From contig DBTY01000058.1 of assembly GCA_002307295.1 (NCBI GenBank), positions 21,939 to 85,938 of the forward strand: a DNA stretch of 64,000 nucleotides, given 5' to 3'. The notes beneath the pieces are model-generated. The model was not told where the DNA came from and searched no databases. It saw only the letters and a list, made by a program, of their open reading frames with translations. Numbering within the stretch: position 1 is the first letter of the stretch; each line of letters starts with the position of its first letter. The DNA comes from Ignavibacteriales bacterium UBA1304. Its GTDB lineage: Bacteria > Bacteroidota > Ignavibacteria > Ignavibacteriales > Ignavibacteriaceae. The translations under genes were made by a program, and so were the position numbers. This document shows, in pieces, positions 10,301 to 15,621 of this stretch.

Positions 10301-10749
10301 CAGCCTTAAATATAGGAGGAATGAAAGTTAAAACAAGTGCTGACGATCCGACTTCACAATATTATAAACAATTCTCCAAGTCACAGATCAAAGTTACAAG
10401 AACCCCGGAAGAACAGAAAGTTTATGATGAATTACAAAAATCAAGGGCTGATTTTAAACCTACTTATGATAAAATCCAAGAGTTAAAAAACAACGGTAAA
10501 ACAGAAGAGGCACAAAAAATGGTAGATAATTTGTCTGATAATGATTACAATGTCTATAAATCAATTAAAAAAAGCGACACTCTAAAAAAAGATACCGCCA
10601 ATAAGATTAAACTTTTGTCAACTTTCAATCATATACAGGATTTGATAAAAGAAGGTAAAAACGATGAAGCACAGACTATCGTTGATACTATGACTGATGA
10701 CGAGTATAAAGCTTATAAGGCAATGAAAAAGGCTTCAAATGTCAAATAA
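7330..10749 (+). CDS. Large phage internal/ejection-like protein (polyvalent type)
   Basis: 1139 residues. The N-terminus has three spaced [VT]GRM motifs (residues about 4-7, 17-20, 33-36) on a Ser/Thr/Asn-rich linker. Residues 83-106 read GSERADIFPVSLGG then N and ITYE, resembling an HNH core whose first histidine is replaced by Asp. A hydrophobic patch near 330-350 and a large helical body follow. The C-terminus carries two copies of a 35-residue helical repeat (IQ[ED]L, then EAQ, then the Y.[AS] [IM]KK end). Size, composition and last place in the late operon fit an internal virion (DNA-ejection) or large polyvalent protein; exact function unknown. A terminator follows at 10764. Confidence 0.6.
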   Translation: MPLVGRMANSTNSSGLTGRMATKTSPTNTPALVGRMSTKSNDNVKTATLPDFLGGGAYNLDKDPNKLINTGHTTYGEVPTKKGSERADIFPVSLGGANSNSKNITYEKFLPDVATAQSQGKPLPVIKTSTDKYLNDVVLPQYKSGKISLREAQVMATSFLRNEQEGLTDKMSNIDLGGKVGEFADSAVSLFGGLKNTIKNGVDKTKSLLNTLPQDVSRKPIIEELGSPKQPIKASMQPNVFKVAKTTAKAIAPIVQAPQRALVSAGLEPASGILSLIKNKDINAEYTPKSSLEKTVFGNEPIKGLFQQTKDLQNSSENILNKSNINKDISKGASMAIAPFVVAGTKAMDLFPLGGEENTAKKIASSNNADEILNIIKPLFKDKPADELSSLSKELVKVSKPEEVKSLIAKTVKNKVIPIAKPDEATALKNAAQEAKFKMSEVQSNINARKMLLDAKLNKFTDPKENRLAMELLQHPENQEEILKQSKNPQAIKDASKAYKDYTDYLYNIRSTTDSSKMRYDSNFYHTQWDLTKPEDAKHYTELINAQPRNYQGGYTKSKVFKDLNEGEEAGFTPAFKTLKDSASHLHDQNLLGLPNDALLKTLKDNKVGDHFSNTDFHGAVKPNIPGMDGTYFSKPLHNELKNLEPSALSKTPGVKQVLKVNKNLKDLALSLANFHSLNISKKVMGVSNNPLEVLKGAKAFLSPEYFNKELERNISDGVVDWASKSGMNTFSYQGLGGDLVSKGKYNPINILHKATFDRQIPLYAMDLARAAMKKGVNPESPEGRALGKQINALLGSINWKTMDGKFLNNPEVRTSMNLGLLAPSFSIGKIQNVKAALTKGGEAGNFARRAIIGDAIVTGLMAELGTKAVTGKFNNPKDIVQNDILDPNSPLPYKSPDGKMLSAGFPGTDISDAARALEDPKHALQSRTAPIVSLGSKLMTGEDYYGNPLKPAGSTHPVLDTASNVIQSELPIGVNQSLKLAQGKQNLATTALNIGGMKVKTSADDPTSQYYKQFSKSQIKVTRTPEEQKVYDELQKSRADFKPTYDKIQELKNNGKTEEAQKMVDNLSDNDYNVYKSIKKSDTLKKDTANKIKLLSTFNHIQDLIKEGKNDEAQTIVDTMTDDEYKAYKAMKKASNVK

Positions 10750-10763
10750 TTAATCAATTTCTT

Positions 10764-10799
10764 AAAAGGTGGGAAGTTTAATAGCTGACCGCCTTTTTT
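10764..10799 (+). terminator. Terminator of the phage late operon
   Basis: AAAAGGTGG (10764-10772... loop) pairs with CCGCCTTTT ending in a T run (10789-10799), with one G-T pair. It lies 15 bases after the stop of the 1139-residue gene. Confidence 0.75.
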
Positions 10800-10995
10800 G
10801 ATATGGTTTTTCGCAATTTTTGCCACCCTGTAGCGACTTTAGATTCAAATCTGATACTTTATAGGTTAGGGTCGTTTTTGTTGTAGGAGAGGCGTATAGA
10901 GGTTTTTTTAATTTTAGCTTGTTAGCACTCTTATTAAATGACTGCTAATTTCTACTTGCATCTATACTTATTTTTTATTAAGTTGCAGTTGGTTT

Positions 10996-11039
10996 AAAAA
11001 CAAAAAGGGAATGGATAGCCGCCAAGCATCATCCATTCC
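10996..11039 (-). terminator. Minus-strand intrinsic terminator (second of a tandem pair)
   Basis: GGAATGGAT (11008-11016) and ATCCATTCC (11031-11039) form a perfect 9-bp stem with a 14-nt loop. Read leftward the stem is followed by CTTTTTGTTTTT, so it ends minus-strand transcription. Confidence 0.65.
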
Positions 11040-11059
11040 TAAAGTGTTTTTGAGGACAC

Positions 11060-11109
11060 AAAAAATTAAATATGCTGTAGGGATTTTTTATACCCTTCTC
11101 ATATTTAAT
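11060..11109 (-). terminator. Minus-strand intrinsic terminator (first of a tandem pair)
   Basis: ATTAAATATG (11065-11074) and CATATTTAAT (11100-11109) are a perfect 10-bp inverted repeat enclosing a GGG/CCC inner stem. Read leftward it ends in a T run at 11065-11060. Confidence 0.6.
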
Positions 11110-11156
11110 CAAGAAACTCTTTAAAAACGCTTTAAAGCATTTTTATTTAGAGCACA

Positions 11157-11185
11157 AATATAAATATAAGTTGACACAGTGTCAA
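11157..11185 (-). promoter_or_regulatory. Minus-strand sigma70-type promoter for the candidate small RNA
   Basis: On the minus strand TTGACA (11185-11180) and TATATT (11162-11157) are 17 bases apart. The -35 box is one arm of the palindrome at 11171-11185, so a bound repressor would block it. Confidence 0.6.
11171..11185. promoter_or_regulatory. Palindromic operator TTGACAC-A-GTGTCAA
   Basis: A 7-bp perfect inverted repeat around one base. Each arm reads TTGACA on its own strand, so the site could serve or block promoters in both directions: leftward to the candidate small RNA and rightward to the 40-residue gene. The rightward -10 box is poor, so only the leftward promoter is well supported. 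Confidence 0.55.
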
Positions 11186-11228
11186 GTGCTCTAATGATCA
11201 CTATAAACGCCAAAGGAGGTGATTCACA

Positions 11229-11351
11229 TTGGCTAAACAAGTAACGGTAAAAGTTGCCCGCAGTGCTGAAACAGGCAAATTTGTACCAAAGAAATATGCT
11301 GAAACGCATAAGAAAACAACTGTAGTAGAAACTGTCAAAAAGAAGAAATAA
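11229..11351 (+). CDS. Small conserved-type protein, 40 aa (TTG start)
   Basis: A gene of 41 codons with a TTG start placed eight bases after a perfect Shine-Dalgarno sequence AAAGGAGGTGAT (11212-11223). The product is very basic and reads RSAETGKFVPKKYA, then HKKTTVVETV and a KKKK tail. As far as I recall, the pattern R-S-A-x-T-G-x-F-V-x-x-x-x-A followed by TTV occurs in many short bacterial and phage proteins of unknown function. The excellent ribosome site and this pattern make it a real gene despite its size. The strong site contrasts with the Shine-Dalgarno-free late genes to its left. Confidence 0.75.
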   Translation: MAKQVTVKVARSAETGKFVPKKYAETHKKTTVVETVKKKK

Positions 11352-11366
11352 TTTTTGACAATTCAA

Positions 11367-11398
11367 TTATCCGGGGTAGTTCGAGCTACCTTGGATAA
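11367..11398. other. Hairpin after the 40-aa gene
   Basis: TTATCC/GGATAA (11367-11372, 11393-11398) encloses GGTAG/CTACC (11375-11379, 11386-11390). The structure is strong but no T run follows, so it may be an RNA-stabilising hairpin or a weak terminator. Confidence 0.45.
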
Positions 11399-11503
11399 AT
11401 ATAATCAACTATGCTTGCTGTTGTTATAACAACTTTCAATTTAATAAAGTTCAATTTGTTTGGCAAGGATTATTTTTAAAATCACAATTAAGGATTAAGA
11501 TAA

Positions 11504-11824
11504 ATGAGAAAATTTGGTACAGATAATAATGGAAGAAATTTTTCAGATGAAATAATAAAAAAAGTCTGGGAAAAAGCTACAATTATTAATGGAGTCAATT
11601 CCAGTTCAAGAAGAAAAGACAAATGTGGTGCTTGGATTGATTTTAGTAAATATGGTGATACAACAGAAATGGGTTCAGGTTGGGAAATAGATCACATTAA
11701 ACCAATTGCTAAAGGCGGTTCAAGTGATTTAACTAATCTGCAACCTCTCCAATGGCAAAATAATAGAACAAAAAGTGATGATTACCCGGCGTCTAATTAT
11801 TGTAAAGTTAGGGCATCAAACTAA
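11504..11824 (+). CDS. HNH endonuclease-like protein
   Basis: 106 residues. The C-terminal half is a typical HNH core: GWEIDHIKPIAKGGSSDLTN followed by LQPLQWQNNRTKSD, with the metal-binding Asp-His pair, the middle Asn and the last Asn/Lys region. A single Cys (KCGAW) is present before the core, so the zinc-finger variant is incomplete. HNH proteins of this size in phages act as nicking or packaging-linked nucleases or free-standing homing nucleases; which applies here cannot be told. A weak Shine-Dalgarno (AAGGAT) precedes the start. The gene is alone between two hairpins, thus probably a single-gene transcript. Confidence 0.8.
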   Translation: MRKFGTDNNGRNFSDEIIKKVWEKATIINGVNSSSRRKDKCGAWIDFSKYGDTTEMGSGWEIDHIKPIAKGGSSDLTNLQPLQWQNNRTKSDDYPASNYCKVRASN

Positions 11825-11834
11825 TAATTCATTT

Positions 11835-11880
11835 CAAGGCTCAAATCTTATAATTTGAGCCTTGATATATTTTTTGTTTT
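11835..11880 (+). terminator. Terminator after the HNH gene
   Basis: CAAGGCTCAAAT (11835-11846) pairs perfectly with ATTTGAGCCTTG (11853-11864) over a 6-nt loop, followed by a T-rich stretch. Confidence 0.85.
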
Positions 11881-11963
11881 ACTTTTTTAATTGTTTGTTT
11901 ATCAAAAATACGATAGTTTAATAAAATCATTATTTGCCTTTTTTATTAATTATTCATAGGGAG

Positions 11964-11989
11964 CAAACAATTTTTTAGGTAGTTGTTTG
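11964..11989 (+). other. Small inverted repeat upstream of the accessory operon
   Basis: CAAACAA and TTGTTTG (11964-11970, 11983-11989) are a perfect 7-bp inverted repeat about 60 bases before the first gene of the three-gene operon; it may be an operator or a leader hairpin. Confidence 0.3.
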
Positions 11990-12047
11990 GACGGCATTAG
12001 TTTAAAAATAATTTTTACAAACATGTAACTTTCAATTAGGAGTTAAT

Positions 12048-12299
12048 ATGAGTAATAGTTTTAATGAGTTAGCTCAATCTATTAAAATCAAATTCGGAAC
12101 CTCCCCAAACGAACCAACTGATTTACAATTATCTAATGTCATAAAAGATATTGATGCCATTTTCCAAAGCGGGAAAAGACCAACAGAAAGTGAATGGTTT
12201 AATATAGTTAAAAAATATTGTCCAACTGCCGGAACTTGGAAATATGCAGGTTTAGATAATTCCGATTTAAATACATTATTAATAATGGCTAGAAAATAA
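12048..12299 (+). CDS. Small phage protein, paralogue A of a tandem pair, unknown function
   Basis: 83 residues, start supported by AGGAG seven bases upstream. It ends in KKYCPTAGTW..., DNSDLNTLLIMARK. The downstream neighbour has the same layout: an N-terminal helix with P-T-D and Q-hydrophobic positions, a central xILKYCP motif, and the same DNSDLNTL ending. The two are therefore tandem paralogues. No HTH, membrane segment or enzyme motif is visible. The gene starts a compact three-gene operon ending at a bidirectional terminator. Function unknown; small paired proteins followed by a membrane protein could be immunity or regulator components, but nothing in the sequence proves it. Confidence 0.7.
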   Translation: MSNSFNELAQSIKIKFGTSPNEPTDLQLSNVIKDIDAIFQSGKRPTESEWFNIVKKYCPTAGTWKYAGLDNSDLNTLLIMARK

Positions 12300-12323
12300 T
12301 TTTATTAAAATAAAGGTTTTATT

Positions 12324-12572
12324 ATGGATGATAAAAAAATATTTTTGGAAAAGCATTGTCGAATTGTTAAATGGACTCCTACTGATTATCAAATTTCGTT
12401 AATATTTAGTGATTTCTCTAAAAGAATTGATAAAGGAGAAACTTTATCTATATCTGACTGCCAAGGTATAATATTAAAGTATTGCCCCGATTCACAATTT
12501 ATGTTCTTTGATAGTGTCGATAATTCTGATTTAAATACCTTAATAATTTTAGCTATGAAAAAAAATAATTAA
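12324..12572 (+). CDS. Small phage protein, paralogue B of a tandem pair, unknown function
   Basis: 82 residues with a weak AAAGG site upstream. It aligns with the preceding 83-residue protein, most clearly in ILKYCPDSQ against VKKYCPTAG and in DNSDLNTLIILAMKK against DNSDLNTLLIMARK. The N-terminal halves have diverged strongly, so the duplication is old or the halves serve different partners. The gap to the next gene is nine bases. No known family is recognised. The conserved C-terminal motif suggests a shared binding surface, perhaps for each other or for the membrane protein that follows. Confidence 0.7.
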   Translation: MDDKKIFLEKHCRIVKWTPTDYQISLIFSDFSKRIDKGETLSISDCQGIILKYCPDSQFMFFDSVDNSDLNTLIILAMKKNN

Positions 12573-12581
12573 TTACAAAAT

Positions 12582-13352
12582 ATGAGTTCAAAAACGAATG
12601 AACAATCTGTCGTTAAAGAAAGAAGTAAAATAGACATTCTTAAAAAAGAATATATGGATACTCTTCAAAAAATAATTGATAATAAAAATAATAATCAAAT
12701 TATTGATATTAGTGCATTAACAAATTGTCAAATTATAGGAAATAAATTCTTTAACCACATAGAGACATTTGTAGGAAATAGCGGCCTTCTCGGAGCTCAT
12801 GATAATTTACAATGGATTACAGGTTTTGCTGAAGATTGTTATGCTCATTTAGAATCTATTATAATTCATTACAATTTTTTACGAAGTTATATTGATGTTT
12901 TTAATAATCATGGGGTACAGAATATTGATCCTTCGCAACAATCTTACGCAAATATGCAGAGACTGGTGATGGAGTATTTACCTGTTTCTACAGTTTCAAA
13001 ATTAAGAGATAATTTTATAAATAATAATTTACCAATTTATGGATTTGATATGCCGATAAAAGATAATAACAAAATATCTAAATTTCAAACAATAACAGGA
13101 TTAATAATTGGCATTATTTTATTGATATCTAGTGTATTTATCGCAATACTTATACCAAGCCCTTCTACATGGCAAGAATTTGTATTTAGGGGGACTTTTT
13201 CTTTATCATTAGCCTTAATCGCTCCCATCATTCCTGGTTTTGTTAAAATGACAACTAAAATTAAAATATTAAATTCGTATACAATGATAGTAGCTGGCAG
13301 TTCCATTGCTATTTTTTTAATTATTTGGTTTTTTAACCCTGGTAAGTTTTAA
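12582..13352 (+). CDS. Phage membrane protein with C-terminal transmembrane bundle
   Basis: 256 residues. The first 160 are soluble, helical and Asn/Asp-rich; the last 90 hold three hydrophobic segments (about residues 167-191, 203-222 and 232-250). There is no signal peptide, so the soluble part is probably cytoplasmic. It is the last gene of an operon with the two small paralogues and ends at a bidirectional terminator. The design (cytoplasmic sensor-like domain plus a membrane bundle) recalls superinfection-exclusion or membrane-effector proteins, but no family is recognised and this is inference. The start has an AAAATATG context without a Shine-Dalgarno site. Confidence 0.65.
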   Translation: MSSKTNEQSVVKERSKIDILKKEYMDTLQKIIDNKNNNQIIDISALTNCQIIGNKFFNHIETFVGNSGLLGAHDNLQWITGFAEDCYAHLESIIIHYNFLRSYIDVFNNHGVQNIDPSQQSYANMQRLVMEYLPVSTVSKLRDNFINNNLPIYGFDMPIKDNNKISKFQTITGLIIGIILLISSVFIAILIPSPSTWQEFVFRGTFSLSLALIAPIIPGFVKMTTKIKILNSYTMIVAGSSIAIFLIIWFFNPGKF

Positions 13353-13357
13353 TGATA

Positions 13358-13387
13358 AAGCCTCATTTCTTTCGATTTGAGGCTTTA
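13358..13387. terminator. Bidirectional terminator
   Basis: AAAGCCTCA (13358-13366) pairs with TGAGGCTTT (13379-13387), with A runs on the left and T on the right. It separates the rightward accessory operon from the leftward replication operon. Confidence 0.8.
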
Positions 13388-13390
13388 ATT

Positions 13391-13561
13391 TTACTTCTTA
13401 TCTCTCTTTCTGGTATCCTTTTCCAACACCCCCAATTCTTTCAGAAAAACACCGATAGGATATAGTTTCTTCTTAAGTTCGACAACCTCTTTTTCTCTAT
13501 CCGCTAACTGCTTGCTAAGGGTGTCGTACTCATCTTTTGCCATTTTAACTAACTCTGACAT
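13391..13561 (-). CDS. Small phage coiled-coil protein, 56 aa
   Basis: The start at 13561 is chosen because GGAGG lies six bases upstream; a longer frame to 13678 has no such support. The product reads MSELVKMAKDEYDTLSKQLADREKEVVELKKKLYPI (shown only in part below the 20-residue limit: EYDTLSKQLADREKEVVELK) and is a clear leucine-zipper-like coiled coil with a basic tail. It is the last gene of the leftward early operon. Short coiled-coil proteins at such places often modulate host or replication proteins, but no function can be assigned. Confidence 0.65.
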   Translation of the reverse strand: MSELVKMAKDEYDTLSKQLADREKEVVELKKKLYPIGVFLKELGVLEKDTRKRDKK

Positions 13562-13664
13562 AGAACCTCCGTTTTTATTACAAAGGAAAATTAAGAAGTT
13601 AGGAAGGATTTGTAAACGGAAGTCTTTGGAACTTTGTGGAGTAGTTTCTATGATTAGGGAAGAT

Positions 13665-13835
13665 TTACATTTTATCAAAATATTCCTCCGCTTCTTCCTC
13701 CTTTTTTATCTCCGTTTCCAATAATATAATTTGACTCTGTAATCTTTTTTTATCACATTCAGTCTTAGCGTTTTTAAGACGTTTTTGTAAATGTGTTAAT
13801 TGACTGTATTTTAGCGAACCAAATTTTGGGCGCAT
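13665..13835 (-). CDS. Small phage helical protein, 56 aa
   Basis: The frame is open to 13913, but the ATG at 13835 is preferred: it avoids overlap with the divergent gene at 13854 and its leader reads TTAAAAAATATG, like several other genes of this phage. The product is helical and charged (KRLKNAKTECDKKRLQSQ and a KKEEEAEEYFDKM end), probably a coiled coil. Function unknown. It belongs to the leftward early gene set. Confidence 0.5.
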   Translation of the reverse strand: MRPKFGSLKYSQLTHLQKRLKNAKTECDKKRLQSQIILLETEIKKEEEAEEYFDKM

Positions 13836-13853
13836 ATTTTTTAAGAGGTTATT

Positions 13854-14063
13854 ATGAGAAATAAAGAGAGAGTTGTTTCTATTTTTAAAGACGATGATAT
13901 GGAAACTAGGCAAATAACAGAAGAAGATGTCGAAGCAATTATTAATGGATTAAAATATCTATGTAAAGAAGCTATGGAAGGTAATACCAGAGCAGGTGAA
14001 TTATTTGCTGACCTTTCCCATACTATTTTAGTGGATATGGAAGTTGGAGAAAAGAAGGAGTAA
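13854..14063 (+). CDS. Small acidic phage protein, 69 aa
   Basis: The start is supported by AAGAGG seven bases upstream, the same ribosome site used by other small early genes of this phage. The acidic helical protein contains ITEEDVEAIINGLKYL and GNTRAGELFADLSHTIL. It runs against the surrounding leftward operon and ends one base from the convergent stop at 14065. No family recognised. The opposite orientation and close packing leave some doubt, but composition and ribosome site favour a real gene. Confidence 0.55.
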   Translation: MRNKERVVSIFKDDDMETRQITEEDVEAIINGLKYLCKEAMEGNTRAGELFADLSHTILVDMEVGEKKE

Positions 14064-14064
14064 T

Positions 14065-14562
14065 TTATTTAGCTTTATCAGTGACTTTCTTTATTGGTTG
14101 AATAATATCGCCTAATTTTGTGAATTCGTTTTTATTTTCTATTCTTTCTTTCGTTTCGTTGATTCCGAAATATTCAAAGTAATTTAGGTTATTGGACTTT
14201 ATTTGTTTCCACTCATCTTCACTAGCGACTGCATCAGCGTAAACTTCGGGATAATACGTTGGGTCAATTTTGATCGGTTGATAATTTCCATTTTCATCAG
14301 GAACTAAATCGTTTAACACCCATTGACCAAAATGTCTTTTGACTAAAGTTCCGTCGTGGAGTATCCCTGTTTGTTGTTTTTTCTTTTCTTCAATTCTATC
14401 GGCTGAATGTTCAGGATATATTATACACATTCTTTTAGGTATCATTATACCTAGTCTTTTTATAGCTATCGACCCGTCGCTTTTAACCCCAATAATTGAT
14501 TCTGCTTCAATTTTATTTATTCTAAATTTTTCACCAGTTGTTAACTGTAACACGTAGTTCAT
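14065..14562 (-). CDS. Phage early protein of unknown function, 165 aa
   Basis: Its start overlaps the stop of the replication gene by four bases (ATGA), so the two are translationally coupled. The N-terminal 50 residues (LQLTTGEKFRINKIEAESII, then SDGSIAIKRLGI) look like a small beta-rich fold; the rest is acidic and Asn/Lys-rich, without membrane segments. In lambda-like phages the gene after O encodes the helicase loader (P); this product has no P-loop or loader motif, so that assignment is not supported. Function unknown. Confidence 0.6.
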   Translation of the reverse strand: MNYVLQLTTGEKFRINKIEAESIIGVKSDGSIAIKRLGIMIPKRMCIIYPEHSADRIEEKKKQQTGILHDGTLVKRHFGQWVLNDLVPDENGNYQPIKIDPTYYPEVYADAVASEDEWKQIKSNNLNYFEYFGINETKERIENKNEFTKLGDIIQPIKKVTDKAK

Positions 14563-15332
14563 ATAATTATAGTATTATTTGTATTTTCTCTTTTGTAATA
14601 AGCTATTAGCTTTGCTAAGTTGTTTTTAAGTTGGAAAGGGGTGGTTATTGTTGGGGCGTATTTTTCCCCCTGTAAAGACATCGCGTATTTAATCGTGTTA
14701 GTGGCTCTTTCTAGTCCGTATTCTTTAAGTAACCAATTAGCCGCGGCTCTTTCTGTCTTATTTCCGAAGTTTATTCCTTTGTTGCCATTATCATAAAATG
14801 CTTGGAATATTTTATTTATAGGGTCGATTTTTATCTCCTGCGAGCTTTGCTCGCTTGTTCCCTTGTCTTTTGTAATATTGTCTTTTGTAATATTGTCTTT
14901 TGTATGTACCCCCTTTGACACTACCAAATTACCCCCTTTTACATCTTCAATTACCCCCTTTGGTATTTTTTCTTTATTACCCCCTTTGGTAATTAATGAA
15001 TGGTGGCTTCTTTCTCCTTTATTTAATTTTAGCCATTTTTCGTAATCTTTTTGTATCCCATATTCTGGTTTTTCTTTATTACCCCCTTTGGTAATTATGT
15101 TTTGTTTTATTAAATAATTTATTGTTCTACAAATATGTGTCCGTCTTATGTTTGTCCCTTCAACAAATTGAGAAAGACTAATCCAATCTCCTTTTTTATT
15201 ATAACCATATGTTTTTCTAATTATAAAAATAATAACTCTATATTCATAAGAGCTAAACCGCCATTTAATAATAGCATCGTATAATTCGTTTGCTATTGAC
15301 GTATATCCGTTTTCCTTTTGTGGGTTTGCCAT
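14559..15332 (-). CDS. Lambda O-like phage replication initiator
   Basis: 257 residues. Residues 1-100 match the phage replication protein O N-terminal domain, a winged helix that binds origin iterons: YTSIANELYDAIIKWRFSSY, IRKTYGYNKKGDWISLSQF, RRTHICRTINYLIKQNII. A low-complexity middle (KGGNKEK and DNITK repeats) is encoded by the iterons and a 15-bp repeat array, as in lambda where ori lies inside O. The C-terminal 85 residues (NWLLKEYGLERATNTIKYA, TPFQLKNNLAKLIAYYKRE) fit the helicase-contact region. No Shine-Dalgarno precedes the start; AATATG does. It is the first gene of the leftward operon behind a structured leader. Confidence 0.85.
   Translation of the reverse strand: MANPQKENGYTSIANELYDAIIKWRFSSYEYRVIIFIIRKTYGYNKKGDWISLSQFVEGTNIRRTHICRTINYLIKQNIITKGGNKEKPEYGIQKDYEKWLKLNKGERSHHSLITKGGNKEKIPKGVIEDVKGGNLVVSKGVHTKDNITKDNITKDKGTSEQSSQEIKIDPINKIFQAFYDNGNKGINFGNKTERAAANWLLKEYGLERATNTIKYAMSLQGEKYAPTITTPFQLKNNLAKLIAYYKRENTNNTIII
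14863..15097. other. Iteron-type phage replication origin inside the O-like gene
   Basis: Five copies of TACCCCCTTTG-type iterons occur on the plus strand: 14907-14917, 14929-14940, 14951-14965, 14976-14995 and 15078-15097. The last two are identical over ATTACCCCCTTTGGTAATTA, which has ATTACC/GGTAAT ends. Directly beside copy 1 lie three tandem 15-mers (TTGTCTTTTGTAATA, 14863-14907) that are AT-rich, as an unwinding element would be. This is the lambda ori layout: iterons next to an AT-rich stretch within O. Because the units are multiples of three bases they also encode the KGGNKEK and DNITK repeats. Confidence 0.7.
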
Positions 15333-15469
15333 ATTCTTAATAACAAAAAAATCTCAACAACCCGTAAGGGAACACGACCAAGTGCCTAACCTTTTGGGTA
15401 ATTGAGATTTTTCTATTTTTAAAATTTTTGGTCGTGTTTTTGTTAGGCATAAGTGATGTATCAAAATCT
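15333..15469 (-). promoter_or_regulatory. Structured leader (candidate attenuator) of the replication operon
   Basis: The RNA from the promoter at 15476-15503 to the O-like start is about 137 nt and holds three perfect inverted-repeat pairs. In RNA order these are TGCCTAAC (15449-15442), AACACGACCAA (15438-15428 complement), AAAAATCTCAA (15412-15402), then their partners at 15390-15383, 15381-15371 and 15357-15347. The order is 1-2-3-1'-2'-3', so the stems exclude one another or form a pseudoknot. Stem 3 encloses a CCC-UUAC-GGG hairpin and is followed by a U run, giving an intrinsic terminator before the start codon. This suggests attenuation; no known riboswitch class is recognised. Confidence 0.55.
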
Positions 15470-15475
15470 ATTTCT

Positions 15476-15503
15476 ATTTTATCACGTCTATTTTTAAAGT
15501 CAA
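15476..15503 (-). promoter_or_regulatory. Promoter of the leftward replication operon
   Basis: On the minus strand TTGACT (15503-15498) and TAAAAT (15481-15476) are 16 bases apart, placing the start of transcription near 15469, just before the first arm of the structured leader. Confidence 0.55.
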
Positions 15504-15573
15504 GAGTTCGATAGCCAGAATTAGGCTTACCCTGCTTTCTAGCCCGTTAACTCTTAACACCACTTTAGCACTC

Positions 15574-15601
15574 TTGTTTTTTTTGTCAACTGTGGTATAA
15601 T
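15574..15601 (+). promoter_or_regulatory. Promoter of the NinG-like gene
   Basis: TTGTTT (15574-15579) and a perfect TATAAT (15596-15601) are 16 bases apart, with the ATG of the HNH gene 20 bases further on. It is divergent from the leftward replication promoter. Confidence 0.6.
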
Positions 15602-15621
15602 CTAAGTATAAATATTGCTTT

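Larger units (their letters stand above)
10996..11150 (-). ncRNA. Candidate phage small RNA, minus strand
   Basis: Between a well-formed minus-strand promoter (TTGACA, 17 bases, TATATT; 11157-11185) and two tandem intrinsic terminators there is no plausible coding frame. The predicted RNA starts near 11150. It would fold first at the near-perfect palindrome 11123-11144, then at a 10-bp stem 11065-11074/11100-11109 that encloses GGG/CCC and is followed by six T (end near 11060, about 90 nt). Read-through would end near 10996 (about 155 nt). The opposite strand has no genes here. No RNA family is recognised; its existence is inferred from the promoter-terminator arrangement. Confidence 0.5.

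Noticed and set aside
11202..11207. TATAAA as a rightward -10 box for the 40-residue gene
   Set aside because: The spacing from TTGACA at 11171 is 25 bases, too far for a sigma70-type promoter.
14900..15100. Spaced direct repeats that could suggest a CRISPR array
   Set aside because: The repeats are short, unevenly spaced and inside a coding frame; they fit origin iterons.
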